A stretch of DNA of 32,500 nt from Halocaridina rubra (taxonomy: Eukaryota; Arthropoda; Malacostraca; Decapoda; Atyidae): the NCBI GenBank assembly GCA_037179515.1, contig JAXCGZ010014007.1, positions 1-32,500 of the forward strand, in the 5' to 3' direction. Each line of letters starts with the position of its first letter. The stretch's first letter is position 1. A program made the position numbers and the translations under genes. Below are positions 1 to 9,949 of this stretch, in pieces. The notes below the pieces were generated by a model. It had not been told where the DNA came from. It searched no databases and saw only the letters and a program-made list of their open reading frames with translations.

Positions 1-45
<45 letters not shown>
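1..45. repeat. (CT)n microsatellite, cut by window edge
   Basis: Uninterrupted CT dinucleotide run that begins at the first base, so its true length is unknown. Confidence 0.97.
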
Positions 46-49
<4 letters not shown>

Positions 50-165
50 TTCTATCTCAAGTTTTGCAGAATTTTGCAATAGTATGAGACGTGGGAGTGA
101 CAAGCAATGCTCATTCCCAATAAAACAGACGGTGAATGTGCACTATTGAAAATTAATGTACCAGT

Positions 166-168
<3 letters not shown>

Positions 169-252
<84 letters not shown>
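169..252. repeat. (CT)n microsatellite
   Basis: CT dinucleotide run of about 84 bp with two small interruptions near 218-226. Reading frames across it (Ser-Leu or Arg-Glu repeats) are artefacts of the repeat. Confidence 0.97.
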
Positions 253-254
<2 letters not shown>

Positions 255-330
255 ATCCAATAGCAATGACCATTTTATATTAGTTATAGGTGACTGAGTG
301 GTGAAGAACCACAGACATATTATATTAAGA

Positions 331-730
<400 letters not shown>

Positions 731-900
731 GAATGTCGAGAGACAAAAGTGTCGAAAGAGCCTAACCTAACCTAACCTAACCTAACTTGAGCCTAACATT
801 ACCTAACCTAACCTAACCTAACCTAACCAAACCTAACCTAAACTCTTAACACTTTGACCTTTCAAAATTTTGCCTTTCGACACTTTGTCCTTCGACAATC
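731..900. repeat. imperfect inverted repeat around a telomere-like block
   Basis: The left arm at 731-758 (starts GAATGTCGAGAGACAAAAG) and the right arm at 874-900 (starts CTTTCGACACTTTGTCC) are reverse complements of each other apart from about three mismatches and one indel over 28 bases. The interval between them is the CCTAA array plus about 30 bp that repeats CTTTGACCTTTC-like and CTTTGTCCTTCGAC-like words. The arms could be the ends of a small foldback or MITE-like element, or two oppositely oriented copies of a GACAAAGTGTCGAAAG-type satellite word. I recognise no transposase end family. Confidence 0.55.
761..845. repeat. interstitial CCTAA (TTAGG) telomere-type repeat
   Basis: About fifteen CCTAA units, mostly perfect, interrupted by variants such as CTTGAG, CATTA and CCAAA. 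CCTAA/TTAGG is the ancestral arthropod telomere unit. The array is only about 85 bp, degenerate, and has unique sequence on both sides, so it is an interstitial copy and not a chromosome end. Confidence 0.85.
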
Positions 901-1303
901 TTTTTGCTGGGAGGATGGGCTGTGGCACTCCAGCAGTGCCATCTGATAGGTCGCTAGCTCCCTCTTCATTGCCCATAGAGCAAAGTACTCCCTTATGGTT
1001 CCTTTTTTTGATGTCGGCTACCCCCCAATTGTGGGAGACAGCCAAGGTAGATAGATGATAGCTTGTCCATTCCCTCCCCAATTTCGTCTGACCGCGGGGT
1101 ATGGATCTACAAACAATACTTTTGTGGTGTACCCAAGGAACATTTTTCTTTCTCCTTCTCTCGGTGGGTTCCCTCCACACCTACTCTAGCCAGATATATG
1201 ACTCAGAGATGGGGTACCACGAGCAAAACTTTATGAAGCGGTGTACTCCAATAACCCTGGACTTTACCTCACAAACTTGGCGAAGTAGTGTACCCAGTGA
1301 ACC
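901..1303. other. unassigned spacer, no supported gene
   Basis: Moderately GC-richer stretch with open frames on both strands (for example 833-1180 minus). These have no recognisable domain and no codon-level support. Nothing else identified. Confidence 0.5.
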
Positions 1304-1494
<191 letters not shown>

Positions 1495-2289
1495 ATCGCC
1501 TCAGAATTCCAGTATTCACGCCCACGCACACCTTCTCCCGTAAAAGTAAATCATGGCTACTTTGTTGTTTTGGAATGCGCTTATTTACACTAAAGAACCT
1601 CTACTTCATCATCGCATCCCATCTCAAATCAACCACTTTATTGAAGTTGTTATTGTTCTTTGCTGTGTTTTTGTTGTTGTTGTTATTATTATTTGCTCAA
1701 AAGGAGAAGACATAACCATAAATAATAGCTGAGGGCATTGGATATCCCTGACCCCACTCCTCCTCTTATTCCAAACCCCCTTAACCTATATTTTATTTTT
1801 ATTTATTTTTTAGCACTTGGTTATAGACAGTTCTTGTTCCATTTTCTCTCTGTTCTATTATACATTTTTGTTATTAGATATTGGGATGTAAATTTTAAAA
1901 AGTATCAAAATGAATTTATTTTATCTGCTTAAAAAAGGCATTGCAATGTAAGAATATTTGAAAGTCTTTGTGCCTGAGTATATAATAAGTCTCCTTGTAA
2001 GGTTATTTCTATTATTATTAAAATGCATGATAAAAAAAAAATGGTTAGCAGATTGGCCATGGCACCAACCGCCCCTTGAAGTACTACACCTGAAGTTATT
2101 TCTAATTTAAGTAGGATTGTCCAAGGCAGCTTCAACTTAAGTCTTCCTTCAGGCACAGCTCTTTCCTTATGCCTACATCTACACCGAATATTCTGGCATA
2201 TTCGTTACACATCTCTTACTATCCCATTACATTTGACGAGTCACAAAACTACCCATCTCTGTTTTTTACTCTCTTTTCTCTCATTTTTA
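1495..2289. other. unassigned AT-rich spacer
   Basis: No convincing gene. It contains short TTG/TTA trinucleotide runs near 1665-1695 and an A-rich tract near 2032. Short open frames on both strands have no recognisable product. Confidence 0.5.
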
Positions 2290-3651
2290 CTATAATTTTG
2301 AAAGGTCCACAACTTATGGCCTCCAGTACCTGGCTTAGAGGGGTGCTAAGAATCTCCAGGATCTTGTTGACTCCACTATTGGCGTGAGGGTAAACACGCT
2401 TGGTGACAGTATTGGTTCTGACTTTACTCTTGCACTTCCTGATAGATTTGTTTCTTACACTCTTCACTTTTCTACCATCCGTGGTCTGAACTCAAAGCTT
2501 TTGTCTGTGATACAAACGATTTGAGTAACTTTCTCTGTGCCTCCATGGGATGATTCCTGCTTTCGAATCCGCAACCCTGATCAGGTAGCCCTAAAATTTC
2601 CTGACATGTTAACTTCTGGAAAGGAGGCATATTTCCCTTCCACTATGATGACTTTTCTCCCTCTAATCCTTGGTTAGACAGTAACTGCTCCATGCGTATC
2701 GGTTGTACCAAGTCTCTCTTTCTGATTTAACTCACTGCTTTTATTAGAACTAGGAATTGCTGGACTGCTCTTTGATATCTTCAAGGCTTTTAGCAGAGTA
2801 TGCTACAATGCTCTGTTGGTCAAACTTCCTGTTTATGGCTTTGCTCCTCTCTATTCTCTGATTTTCAGTTTTCTCTGACCATTCTATATCTGTGGTTGCT
2901 GACGGCAAAATATCTAGCTCATTCCAGTTACCAGTGGTGTTCCACAAGGCTCTGCTTTTTCACCTATTCTTTTCCTTCTCTTCATCAGTGATATTCTCCA
3001 GTTCCCTTCCTCCTCTCTACTCCACACCCTTGCCGACGAATCTACCTTTCATTTTTCCACTGCATTCTCTTCACAACCTTCATCTGATACTTGCTTACAT
3101 TTTGGCATCACTCTTTCTTCAACTCTCAACTCCGATTTATAGAGAGTATCTAAGTGGGGCACTCAAAATTTATTTAACTTCATTGCCTCCAAGACAAAGT
3201 TTCTGGATGTCTCTTTTTTCTACTCCTGATAGTTTTATTGTCTTTGAAATTAGAGAAATTAAACTTCTAAATTATTTTAACCTGTAGCGAACCTGATAGC
3301 CTGTATCATGTCTTGGAGAGTAGCCTAATATAACCTTAATTTTTAAGTGTGCATCTAAAAAACTAGGAATTCTGTTCCATTTTCGACATTACTTTTCCTC
3401 TTTTCAGTTACTTAAAATCCATAAAGGTCTTATCCATTCCAGCTTAGGATGCTGCTTGCACATATGGGGTGCTTCTACGTATACTTATATCCTTGATAGG
3501 GTTGAATCTAAGGCAGTCAGACTCATAAATGATCCTTCTCTTGCTTCAAATCTGGATTCCTTTTCTCTACGCCATAAAGTATCATCTATTTCTCTTGTCT
3601 ATTGTTAGTACTTCCATTGCAGCTCTGGTGAGTTGGCGAGTCGTAAATGAT
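2290..3651 (+). mobile_element. LINE A: decayed non-LTR retrotransposon ORF2 remnant
   Basis: Translating the plus strand while switching frames gives pieces of a LINE ORF2. An endonuclease-start-like segment with HFSTIRGLNSK lies near 2450-2500. An endonuclease-RT linker with PPWDDSCF lies near 2540. RT motif A-like DIFKAFSRV is at 2774. Degraded SFLSDHSISV and the GVPQGS-LSPILF region lie at 2865-2985. A C-terminal segment containing HIWGASTYTYILDRVESKA runs through 3460-3520 and continues to GELASR near 3640. Between the endonuclease start and the linker almost the whole endonuclease core is missing, so this copy has a large internal deletion as well as stops and frameshifts. It resembles Jockey/CR1-type LINEs common in decapods (family assignment from memory). 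The LTR element begins directly after it. Confidence 0.65.
2774..3640 (+). pseudogene. RT and C-terminal region of LINE A
   Basis: Remnant of a reverse transcriptase. Motif A (D-x-x-KAF) is visible at 2774-2793, followed by the thumb-side SFLSDHSISV region in a different frame, a degraded QGS/SPILF block, and the C-terminal RLINDPSL segment near 3520. Several frame changes are needed to follow it and the catalytic YADD cannot be placed with certainty, so no functional protein is possible. Confidence 0.6.
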
Positions 3652-3656
3652 GAATG
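3652..3656. repeat. target site duplication, left copy (GAATG)
   Basis: GAATG directly precedes the 5' LTR and is repeated exactly at 13843-13847 after the 3' LTR. Five bases is the usual Ty3/gypsy duplication length. Confidence 0.85.
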
Positions 3657-3868
3657 TATGACAGAGTGTTTTGCTCAAAGTCACCAGAGGCTGTTAGATG
3701 CCTTATTAATTAATTTAGTAACGTAACTGTTATTTTCTAACTAAAAAAATTAATTCCCACTTCTTGACTTTTGCAGATTATGATTATTTGCAATTTATAT
3801 TTTAGCTTATAGGTAATTTTAAATATGCCTTATTTACTCTTCTTGTACGTGTAGAAGTATAGCTCCGA

Positions 3869-3875
3869 TATAAAG
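3869..3875 (+). promoter_or_regulatory. possible TATA box in 5' LTR
   Basis: TATAAAG about 213 bp into the LTR, followed within 40 bp by a pyrimidine-rich stretch. Position and sequence fit a U3 promoter, giving a short U3. The 3' LTR reads TATAAAT at the equivalent place. Not tested, and AT-rich context makes chance matches likely. Confidence 0.35.
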
Positions 3876-4574
3876 GCTGCTCCTATTTTCCGTCTGCTAC
3901 GAGCCAAGAAATTCTGGAGATTGTTTACCAGTAACCTAACTTTTCATTATTATTCTCGTTTTATTTTATTTGCTTCCACTTGTTGCACCTAAAAATACTG
4001 TCTCTCCCTTGCATCTCTGCTATAATTGCCTGCCAGGGACCACCACTAAAATAGTCCTTAAATTATATCAGAGCCAGTTACTGCTCTAGAAAATGTATCC
4101 TACAGATGAACTCACCAGGAGGGACAATGAGACGCCCTCCTTTGGCGCTCAAACTTCGAAGAGGCAACATCTCGCCTGAGCAGTCTAAGTTTATTTCAAA
4201 CTTTATTTACGTGGCATCTTCACAGGAATTCATCTAGCACAACAAGGTGAGGGATAGTGTATGGTAAAGCTCGTGGGTCAAGCAAATTGGTTTATATTCG
4301 AGAATTAGTTACATTCATTACTGGCTAAATCTTACGGATTTTTATTCTCAGATTCCATTCCCATACACACGGAATTTTGTAGATTGCCAAACTGGAATCT
4401 CACATGCCAAAGTTAATTCCTTAACCTGTAAATTACAGCTGATATACATTGCTAAGAAGTTTCTTTTCATTGAATGTGATAAACGAAAATCTCATCCTCT
4501 GAAGACTGGCTATGAGCCCCTAAAAATCTATCTCTTTTCCTAATAAATTCTAATTTCATTTCACCTCTTTCTAT

Positions 4575-5020
4575 CATCGTAAATAAAGTGTTTTACGTCA
4601 AAAACTCGTCAATAAAGCTATTTGCTATACAAATTGCAAATAATTAAAAGGTAGTTTTACCCTGTTGGCTTTGCAAATATTTCCTGTTAACCACAATTTA
4701 ATGAATGCATACTGTATTTATCTTGCTAATTCTTCATATGTTGGGGATAAAGTGTTTTGAGTTATAAGTTGCAAATACCTCAAAAGGTGGTTTTGCACCC
4801 TATTTTTTCATTGCAAACAGTTCTTGATAACCAAAAGTGAATGAATACTGTATTTATCTCGTAGATTCTTCCTTTATCCTAAATAGAGTGTTTTACCATA
4901 TTAACGGTTAATCAGTAATAAGCATTGCAACTTTTGTGGTTACACACAATTTAAGGAATACATACAGTACTGTATTTGTCTTGCTTATTCTTCATTTATT
5001 GTGAATATATTGTTTTCCTT
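4575..5020 (+). repeat. degenerate ~130-bp tandem repeats inside the LTR
   Basis: Three or more related units follow each other. Each has a TTGCAAATA-like start, a GTAGTTTTACC or GGTTTTGCACC-like segment, a TAACCACAATTTAATGAATGC-like core, TACTGTATTTATCT, GATTCTTC and an ATAAAGTGTTTTAC-like end. Unit starts are near 4627, 4767 and 4905, and the ATAAAGTGTTTTAC end of an earlier unit is at 4582. The same array is present in the 3' LTR. Confidence 0.6.
4582..4616 (+). terminator. possible polyadenylation signals in LTR
   Basis: Two AATAAA hexamers, at 4582-4587 and 4611-4616, lie in the middle of the 5' LTR; the second is also found in the 3' LTR near 12892. With the TATA-like site at 3869 they would place R between about 3.9 and 4.65 kb. 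Inference from position only. Confidence 0.35.
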
Positions 5021-5562
5021 TAAAACCAGTAAAGAATTAATGGTTTTGTATGCTATTATGGTAGCATAAATATTTCTGCTTAGCTGTGAATAACCAATAT
5101 ATTTTCATCCAGTAGAATGACATTGGAAACTCATTATATGTGTGCTCATGCTTTCAGTTTCCCATTATGAACAGTGTGTCATTTCTGTTTCTGAAATTGC
5201 AGTGTCCTGTATTCTACTCTGTCTGTGTGACAGAGGTAATCGTCGAGTTGAGGCCAAAGTCTTGGCATACGTCCGTGGTGCCGGGAAACGAAATCGTGCT
5301 CACCACCTCTGGGATTCGAGGCAGCATTTCATAAAATTTAATTTGAGAAATTTAATTCAATTCTTTTAATGTCATTGCATATCCAAAATTAAAAGAAAGT
5401 TGAATTCCGAGTTTCATTTAACCGACTAATGGTAATAGAGATGGGGTGTTCAAGTACAAATATCTGTCCTGTCTGTTTGTGAGCTCTTAACCGAGCTTGG
5501 TACTTTGAGTCCCCTTAGTAAAACAGAATCTTAGCAACACTCTACCATCCTAACCCCAAACA

Positions 5563-6239
5563 AGATTGGCCCCCGAACAGGGACTCGAACAGACAGACTG
5601 ATTTTATAAATTTATTTTTATTTTGCTTTTTATTATTGCACATGAAACCCGATTACCATTGGCTCGATTATTGAAATGAATGAATCTTAGGCTGCACACG
5701 AAAATTTTCGCGCTAGAGACGTTGCGGATAAGAATTTTTTTTTTGTTCAATATTAATTATGGTAACTAATAGTTTCTTGTTTTCCATGTGGTAAACAATA
5801 TTTCAGGAAATCTACATGAGATTATGTGGTAACAGACTTAAGAAATTTTGCATGACGAGAAGACGTGTTATTTAAAATTTCATTTATTTGCATGATAAGA
5901 TTGAGTTTTAAAGCATTCGTGTTTTATATATCCGTTAAAGGGTGATACTTGTTAGGAATTGTTTATATTTCCTTGGGATTTAGGAATTGGGAGAAAGCAT
6001 ATTATTTTGCTTATAATTGTGTATTATATTCAAGCATTGACTGCTCATAGATTGGGAAGAAAAACTTTGGTGTCATTTATCGCGCCTAGGCTAAGCCTTT
6101 CATGTGTCTGAGTTGTCACTTGAAAATAAATTTTCTCATTACTAGTAGAAATGTGTAATCTGGCTGCCTAGTAAGCTGTTAGCTTATCGTTGGTGTATTT
6201 TGCATAGGATCTGTGCCCTTTTAGTAACACTCCAGAATT
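5563..6239 (+). other. LTR-element leader, first part
   Basis: Untranslated AT-rich leader after the 5' LTR. It contains the primer binding site at its start and no substantial frame. Confidence 0.7.
5567..5590 (+). promoter_or_regulatory. primer binding site, tRNA-Lys type
   Basis: TGGCCCCCGAACAGGGAC starts 4 nt after the LTR end. It matches the complement of the 3' end of tRNA-Lys(UUU) (known PBS TGGCGCCCGAACAGGGAC) at 17 of 18 positions and continues CTCGAAC into the T-arm complement. It primes minus-strand DNA synthesis. The one mismatch (C for G at position 5) may be a mutation of this copy or a host tRNA variant. Confidence 0.85.
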
Positions 6240-6401
6240 TTACTTACGACATTTTATTTGTGGGTACTGCCATATACGCGCTCATACGCAGGCACGACCG
6301 CTATACTGTACTTGTTCGTATTACTTACGACATTTTATTTGTGGGTACTGCCATATATGCGCTCATACGCAGGTACGACCGCTAAACTGTACTTGTTTGT
6401 A
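6240..6401 (+). repeat. 81-bp tandem repeat, two copies, in the leader
   Basis: Copies at 6240-6320 and 6321-6401, nearly identical, containing GGGTACTGCCATATACGCGC and GCAGGCACGACCGC. The GGTACTGCCA...GCAGGCACGACYGC pair is also the core of the following 137-bp repeats, so the two arrays are related. Confidence 0.85.
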
Positions 6402-6436
6402 CTCTCAGGCACTGGGTGCTAGTCGGTAAAATTCGT

Positions 6437-6984
6437 TGTTGCTCATTCCTTTCATTTGCACCATAACTGCAGGTACTGCCACGTATTGCTGTTAAGCAGG
6501 CACGACTGCCATTCTGTATTACCAGTGTTTCATGCACTGTTTTGCAACATTTTGTTGCTTTTGCACTTGATTGTGTTGCTCATTCCTTTCATATGCACAA
6601 TAACCGCAGGTACTGCCACATATTGCTGTTAAGCAGGCACGACTGCCATTCTGTATTACCAGTGTTTCATGCACTGTTTTGCAACATTTTGTTGCTGTTG
6701 CACTTGATTGTGTTGCTAATACCTTTCATTTGCACGATTACTGCAGGTACTGCCACATATTGCTATTAAGCAGGCACGACTGCCATTCTGTATTACCAGT
6801 GTTTCATTCACTGTTTTGCAACATTTTGTTGCTGTTGCACTTGATTGTGTTGCTCATTCCTTTCATTTGCACCATAACCGCAGGTACTGCCACGTATTGC
6901 TGTTAAGCAGGCACGACTGCCATTCTGTATTGCCAGTGTTTCATGCACTTTTTTGCAACATTTTGCTGCTGTTGCACTTGATTG
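6437..6984 (+). repeat. 137-bp tandem repeat, four copies, in the leader
   Basis: Units begin near 6437, 6574, 6711 and 6848 with a constant 137-bp period and a few substitutions each. Each unit contains GTTGCTCATTCCTTTCAT, GCAGGTACTGCCACGTATTG, AAGCAGGCACGACTGCC and TGTTTTGCAACATTTTG. The array ends about 180 bp before the gag start. Open frames across it are by-products of the repeat. Such leader repeats may carry packaging, dimerisation or translation signals; no role is shown by the sequence. Confidence 0.9.
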
Positions 6985-7165
6985 AATTTTGAGTCACTTT
7001 TATGGTGAGGTTTTGAGATCACTTTTACGTTTAAGTTTGAACTGTGGTGTTGAATTTTTTTTTCTCTCCTTGGTGTTGTGTGATTCTTTCATTTTTTTTT
7101 CTACTACTGTATTGTTGAGATTTTTTTTTTTTGGCACTTCGTTATTGAGTGTTTATGAAACAAAC

Positions 7166-7585
7166 ATGGAAACCATCAAAACATTCGATGAGGAGCATTA
7201 CCTAGACATAATGATTGCTAGGGGTGAGAGATACGGTTTTTCCCCAAGACAGAAGCTCTTCGAATGGGCTCATGAGAAGATGGTTGAGCGCCGAGATAAG
7301 CTGGAGAAGAGAGCAAGTGATGAGGCACAAGCACAACGTTATGAGGCACAAGCACAACGTGAGGAGGCACAAGCACAACGTGAACATGAGCTTGCGCTTG
7401 CTCGGCTTCGAGCGGGAATCCCAGACAGTAGTCCTTTATCCGGAAATAGAGATTACAGGAACGGGAAGCACAAGAGCCCCTCGCAGAACTCCAATTTTCC
7501 AGCTTCTCCTCCTCACACTCCTAAGCCTTATTACGGCCATGCACCCACACTCAAGAAGGATGACCCAGTAAGACCTAAGCCTTAG
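7166..7585 (+). CDS. gag: short Gag-like protein, N-terminal coiled-coil part only
   Basis: 139 codons from an ATG in strong context (A at -3, G at +4) to TAG. The frame is open further upstream to 6989, but that part is a T-rich hydrophobic translation of leader and is not a likely start. Residues about 25-85 are charged and alpha-helical with three EAQAQR repeats (21-bp DNA repeats at 7322-7384), as in the N-terminal coiled coil of some gypsy Gags. Residues about 86-139 are Pro/Ser/Lys-rich. I see no capsid major-homology region and no CCHC zinc knuckle here or before the protease, although gypsy Gags usually have 300 or more residues, so a large internal part appears to be lost. The protease frame follows in phase after the TAG. 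Confidence 0.6.
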   Translation: METIKTFDEEHYLDIMIARGERYGFSPRQKLFEWAHEKMVERRDKLEKRASDEAQAQRYEAQAQREEAQAQREHELALARLRAGIPDSSPLSGNRDYRNGKHKSPSQNSNFPASPPHTPKPYYGHAPTLKKDDPVRPKP

Positions 7586-7591
7586 CAGTTA
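7583..7591 (+). promoter_or_regulatory. candidate stop-codon readthrough site between gag and pol
   Basis: TAG-CAG-TTA fits the tobamovirus-type readthrough rule UAG-CAR-YYA exactly. The frame continues without another stop or shift from gag through the protease. Inference: Gag-Pol made by readthrough. Alternative: a C-to-T mutation of CAG in a single gag-pol frame. Confidence 0.4.
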
Positions 7592-7714
7592 AGAGGCAAA
7601 GGCCATTACTCTGCTCCACCTTCCCAGGGTTTTCAGCCAAACTCTAAGAGCCACCACGCTCCCTCATACAGTGGCGGCCCACATAGCCGTCTGGCCACTC
7701 ACTCAGCCCATGTT

Positions 7715-8014
7715 GTGGAAAAAGGGCCAGAAAGGGCCAATGAGAAAAATGCCGAGGAACCACCACACAAACTTGCCAATGTGGAATTCATCGAACATGA
7801 TGATCTGGAAATGATCCCAAAATGCCTAGAAACCATAAATGGTGTGGAGGCTGAGATAGCCCTTGACACAGGGGCCAATGGCATACTTGTTGACGAGAGA
7901 TTCGTCAGGGATGAAGATTTTACCAGCAAAGTCGTTCGTGTGCGGGTTGCTGAAGGAACACCCCAAATACGACGCTGCTGTGTCATTAACCTGGATTGCA
8001 AATACTACAAGTGA
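7715..8014 (+). other. aspartic protease domain of pol
   Basis: The retropepsin motif ALDTGANGILVD places the catalytic Asp at 7865-7867. Gly replaces the usual Ser/Thr only after the DTG-A core, so the DTGA signature itself is standard for gypsy proteases. Retropepsins act as dimers and cleave the Gag-Pol precursor. A TGA at 8012-8014 interrupts the end of the domain in this copy. Confidence 0.8.
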
Positions 8015-8480
8015 AAATCCCCAGCTGTGGCAATGATTGGGCTTATGTACCCTGTCTTGATGGGTCGTGCACTGAACCTAGTTCCTACTTTCCAGGCCAA
8101 CCTCTACCATAAGGACATTTCTCGTTATAACTTCCCTCGGGGGAAGTCACATGAAGCCATTTCAGCAGCAACTCCTAGCCTCGATGTCAAGAATATGAAC
8201 GATTCTCTGACTGACTCCGTTGAGTCTGCCGCAGTTAGTAAATGTAATGTGGAACGCGGAGAGTTTCCCCCTCCCCTACCAGATGATGCACCTCTCGAGC
8301 CATTGAAGTCCCGTCCAGACTTTGCCAAATTGCAGCAAGACTGCCCCAGCCTCAAACGCTGGATGCAGCAGGCCACCGAGAGAAGGACCTTCACGGTGAG
8401 AGGAGGAGGCCAGATCACTTACGTCCTTGAAGATGGAGTACTTCGTAGGCCTGTGACTAAAGATGGCCACACCTTTAAGC
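8015..8480 (+). other. linker between protease and integrase
   Basis: In frame with the protease and integrase. It starts with a GLMYPVLMGR-like end-of-protease segment, then acidic, proline-rich sequence without a recognised domain. Confidence 0.5.
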
Positions 8481-8484
8481 AGTT

Positions 8485-9545
8485 GGTGGTGCTCGCTTCG
8501 TTGCACCGCCAGGCTATGTATGTGGCACACCATTTACCTCTGAGTTGACACAGAGGCAAAGCAAAAACTCGGCACGTCCTTCAGAAGGCTTTTGCATGGC
8601 CAAACATGTACGCCGAGGTAGACAGATATGTAGGCTCCTGCCCTGTCTGTCAATCCACCTCAACGGCACCGGTACCGAAAGTTCCCATGGGGATAGCTAA
8701 GCTCTCAATGGAGCCATTTTCCAAGGTCGCTATTGACATATTAGGTCCTATTAATCCAGCTTCGTCCACGGGGAAACACTTCCTCCTGGTATATGTTGAC
8801 TTGGCAACAAGGTACCCAGATGCAGTGCCACTGTCTTCTATCACAACTGAAGCAGTTGCTCATGCCCTATTTGAAATCTGCTCCAGGGTTGGCTTTCCTG
8901 AGAAGGTCACTTCTGACAATGGAAGTCAGTTTACAAGTAGGCACTATGAGGCTTTCTGTAACCTTTTTTAGAAATGAAGCATATTCGTACGAGTGTCTAT
9001 CTTGCCCAATCAAATGGAGCATGCGAACGCTATAACGGGACATTGAAGCAATGTTTGCGCAAGCTAGTGATAGATATACCTAGGCAGTGGGACAAGTACA
9101 TCCCTGCTGCACTTTTCTCCTTCAGAGACACGCCACACGACACTACTGGATACTCGCCTTTCGAGCTGATTTATGGTCATAAGGTCAGAGGCCCAGTAGA
9201 ATTCTTGGCAGAATGTTGGGATTCACCTACCATCGAAGATGACGATAGGGACGTTCATGAGTATATTTTGAAGTTTTCGTCTCACCTCAAAAAGGCTTGG
9301 AAAACTGCACAATTAGCCATTAAGGGTCACCAGCAGACTGCCAAGCTCCTCTTTGACAAGCGTGCGCGGCGTCATGCACTGACACCTGGAGATCGAGCTC
9401 TGTTACTTCTTCCAACAGATACCCGCAAGCTAATGCTACGCTGGAAAGGACTGTACACTGTGGTACACCGGGTGACCCCTGACAATTATGTGCTAAATGT
9501 TGATGGCAATAACCGGAAATACCATATTAACCAGCTGAAGCTTTA
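8485..9545 (+). other. integrase domain of pol
   Basis: HHCC zinc-binding module: His at 8528 or 8531, His at 8549 directly after the TGA, Cys at 8639 and Cys at 8648 (SCPVCQ). Catalytic triad: Asp at 8735 (AIDILGP), Asp at 8915 (TSDNGSQFTS), Glu at 9025 (NGACERYNGT). The spacing from the second Asp to Glu is 110 nt, two more than the standard D-35-E, which fixes the frameshift to that interval. A C-terminal GPY/F-like module (RWKGLYTVVHRV, then YHINQLKLY) lies at about 9438-9545. Integrase inserts the element DNA into the genome. It lies upstream of RT, unlike ordinary Ty3/gypsy. Confidence 0.88.
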
Positions 9546-9949
9546 TTGTGAGGACCCGGAGGCCCACAGGGATCCTGCGCTGGCACTCTCAGCAACCCCT
9601 ATAGATGCCCCCAGCATCAACAGAATCTCCGAGGCTGCAGCAACCCAGGTGCTCCATTATAGCCACCCCTTACTTCGTATATTGGAATACTCCACCCTTG
9701 CAGTGGAGACAGACTTACGGGAGTGGAGTTTTTCGGAAGAATCCCCTCTGGCCACAGCCACCGCCTTTGCAATTGAAGACATAAGCTTAGCTTTTGATGA
9801 TGGTAAGGATCCTGCCATTCCCACACACCGAAAAGAAAGTGTGAGTAATTGCATTATTAACTCCAGACTGCAACCGAGTCAACGGGAACAGCTGAACAAG
9901 CTATTAGAGGACTATGAGAACGTCTTCAATGACCTCCCAGGCATTACCA

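Larger units (their letters stand above)
3657..5562 (+). repeat. 5' LTR (1,906 bp)
   Basis: Direct repeat of 11939-13842. The 3' LTR starts TGTGACAG and ends CCAACA (TGT...ACA inverted ends); this 5' copy starts TATGACAG, one substitution from canonical TG. By eye the copies differ by about 30 substitutions plus one 2-nt indel (extra CT near 5541), about 1.6%. The 2-nt length difference equals that indel, which supports the boundaries. At 1.9 kb it is long for a gypsy LTR. Short frames inside (for example 5140-5334) are present in both LTRs only because the LTRs are copies of each other. Confidence 0.93.

Noticed and set aside
761..845. A chromosome end (telomere).
   Set aside because: The block is short, degenerate and has ordinary sequence on both sides, so it is interstitial.
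833..1180. A 115-residue minus-strand frame as a possible host gene.
   Set aside because: It overlaps the telomere-like block, has no recognisable domain and lacks supporting signals.
5140..5369. Small overlapping frames conserved at 13422-13651.
   Set aside because: They are conserved only because the two LTRs are copies of each other; no domain is visible.
6542..6906. Repeated His/Leu/Cys-rich frames in the leader.
   Set aside because: By-products of the 137-bp tandem repeat.
6240..6984. A CRISPR-like array.
   Set aside because: The repeats are contiguous tandem units with no unique spacers, inside a eukaryotic LTR element.
6989..7165. Earlier gag start at 6989.
   Set aside because: The extra residues are a T-rich leader translated as hydrophobic sequence; the ATG at 7166 has better context and starts the charged Gag-like part.
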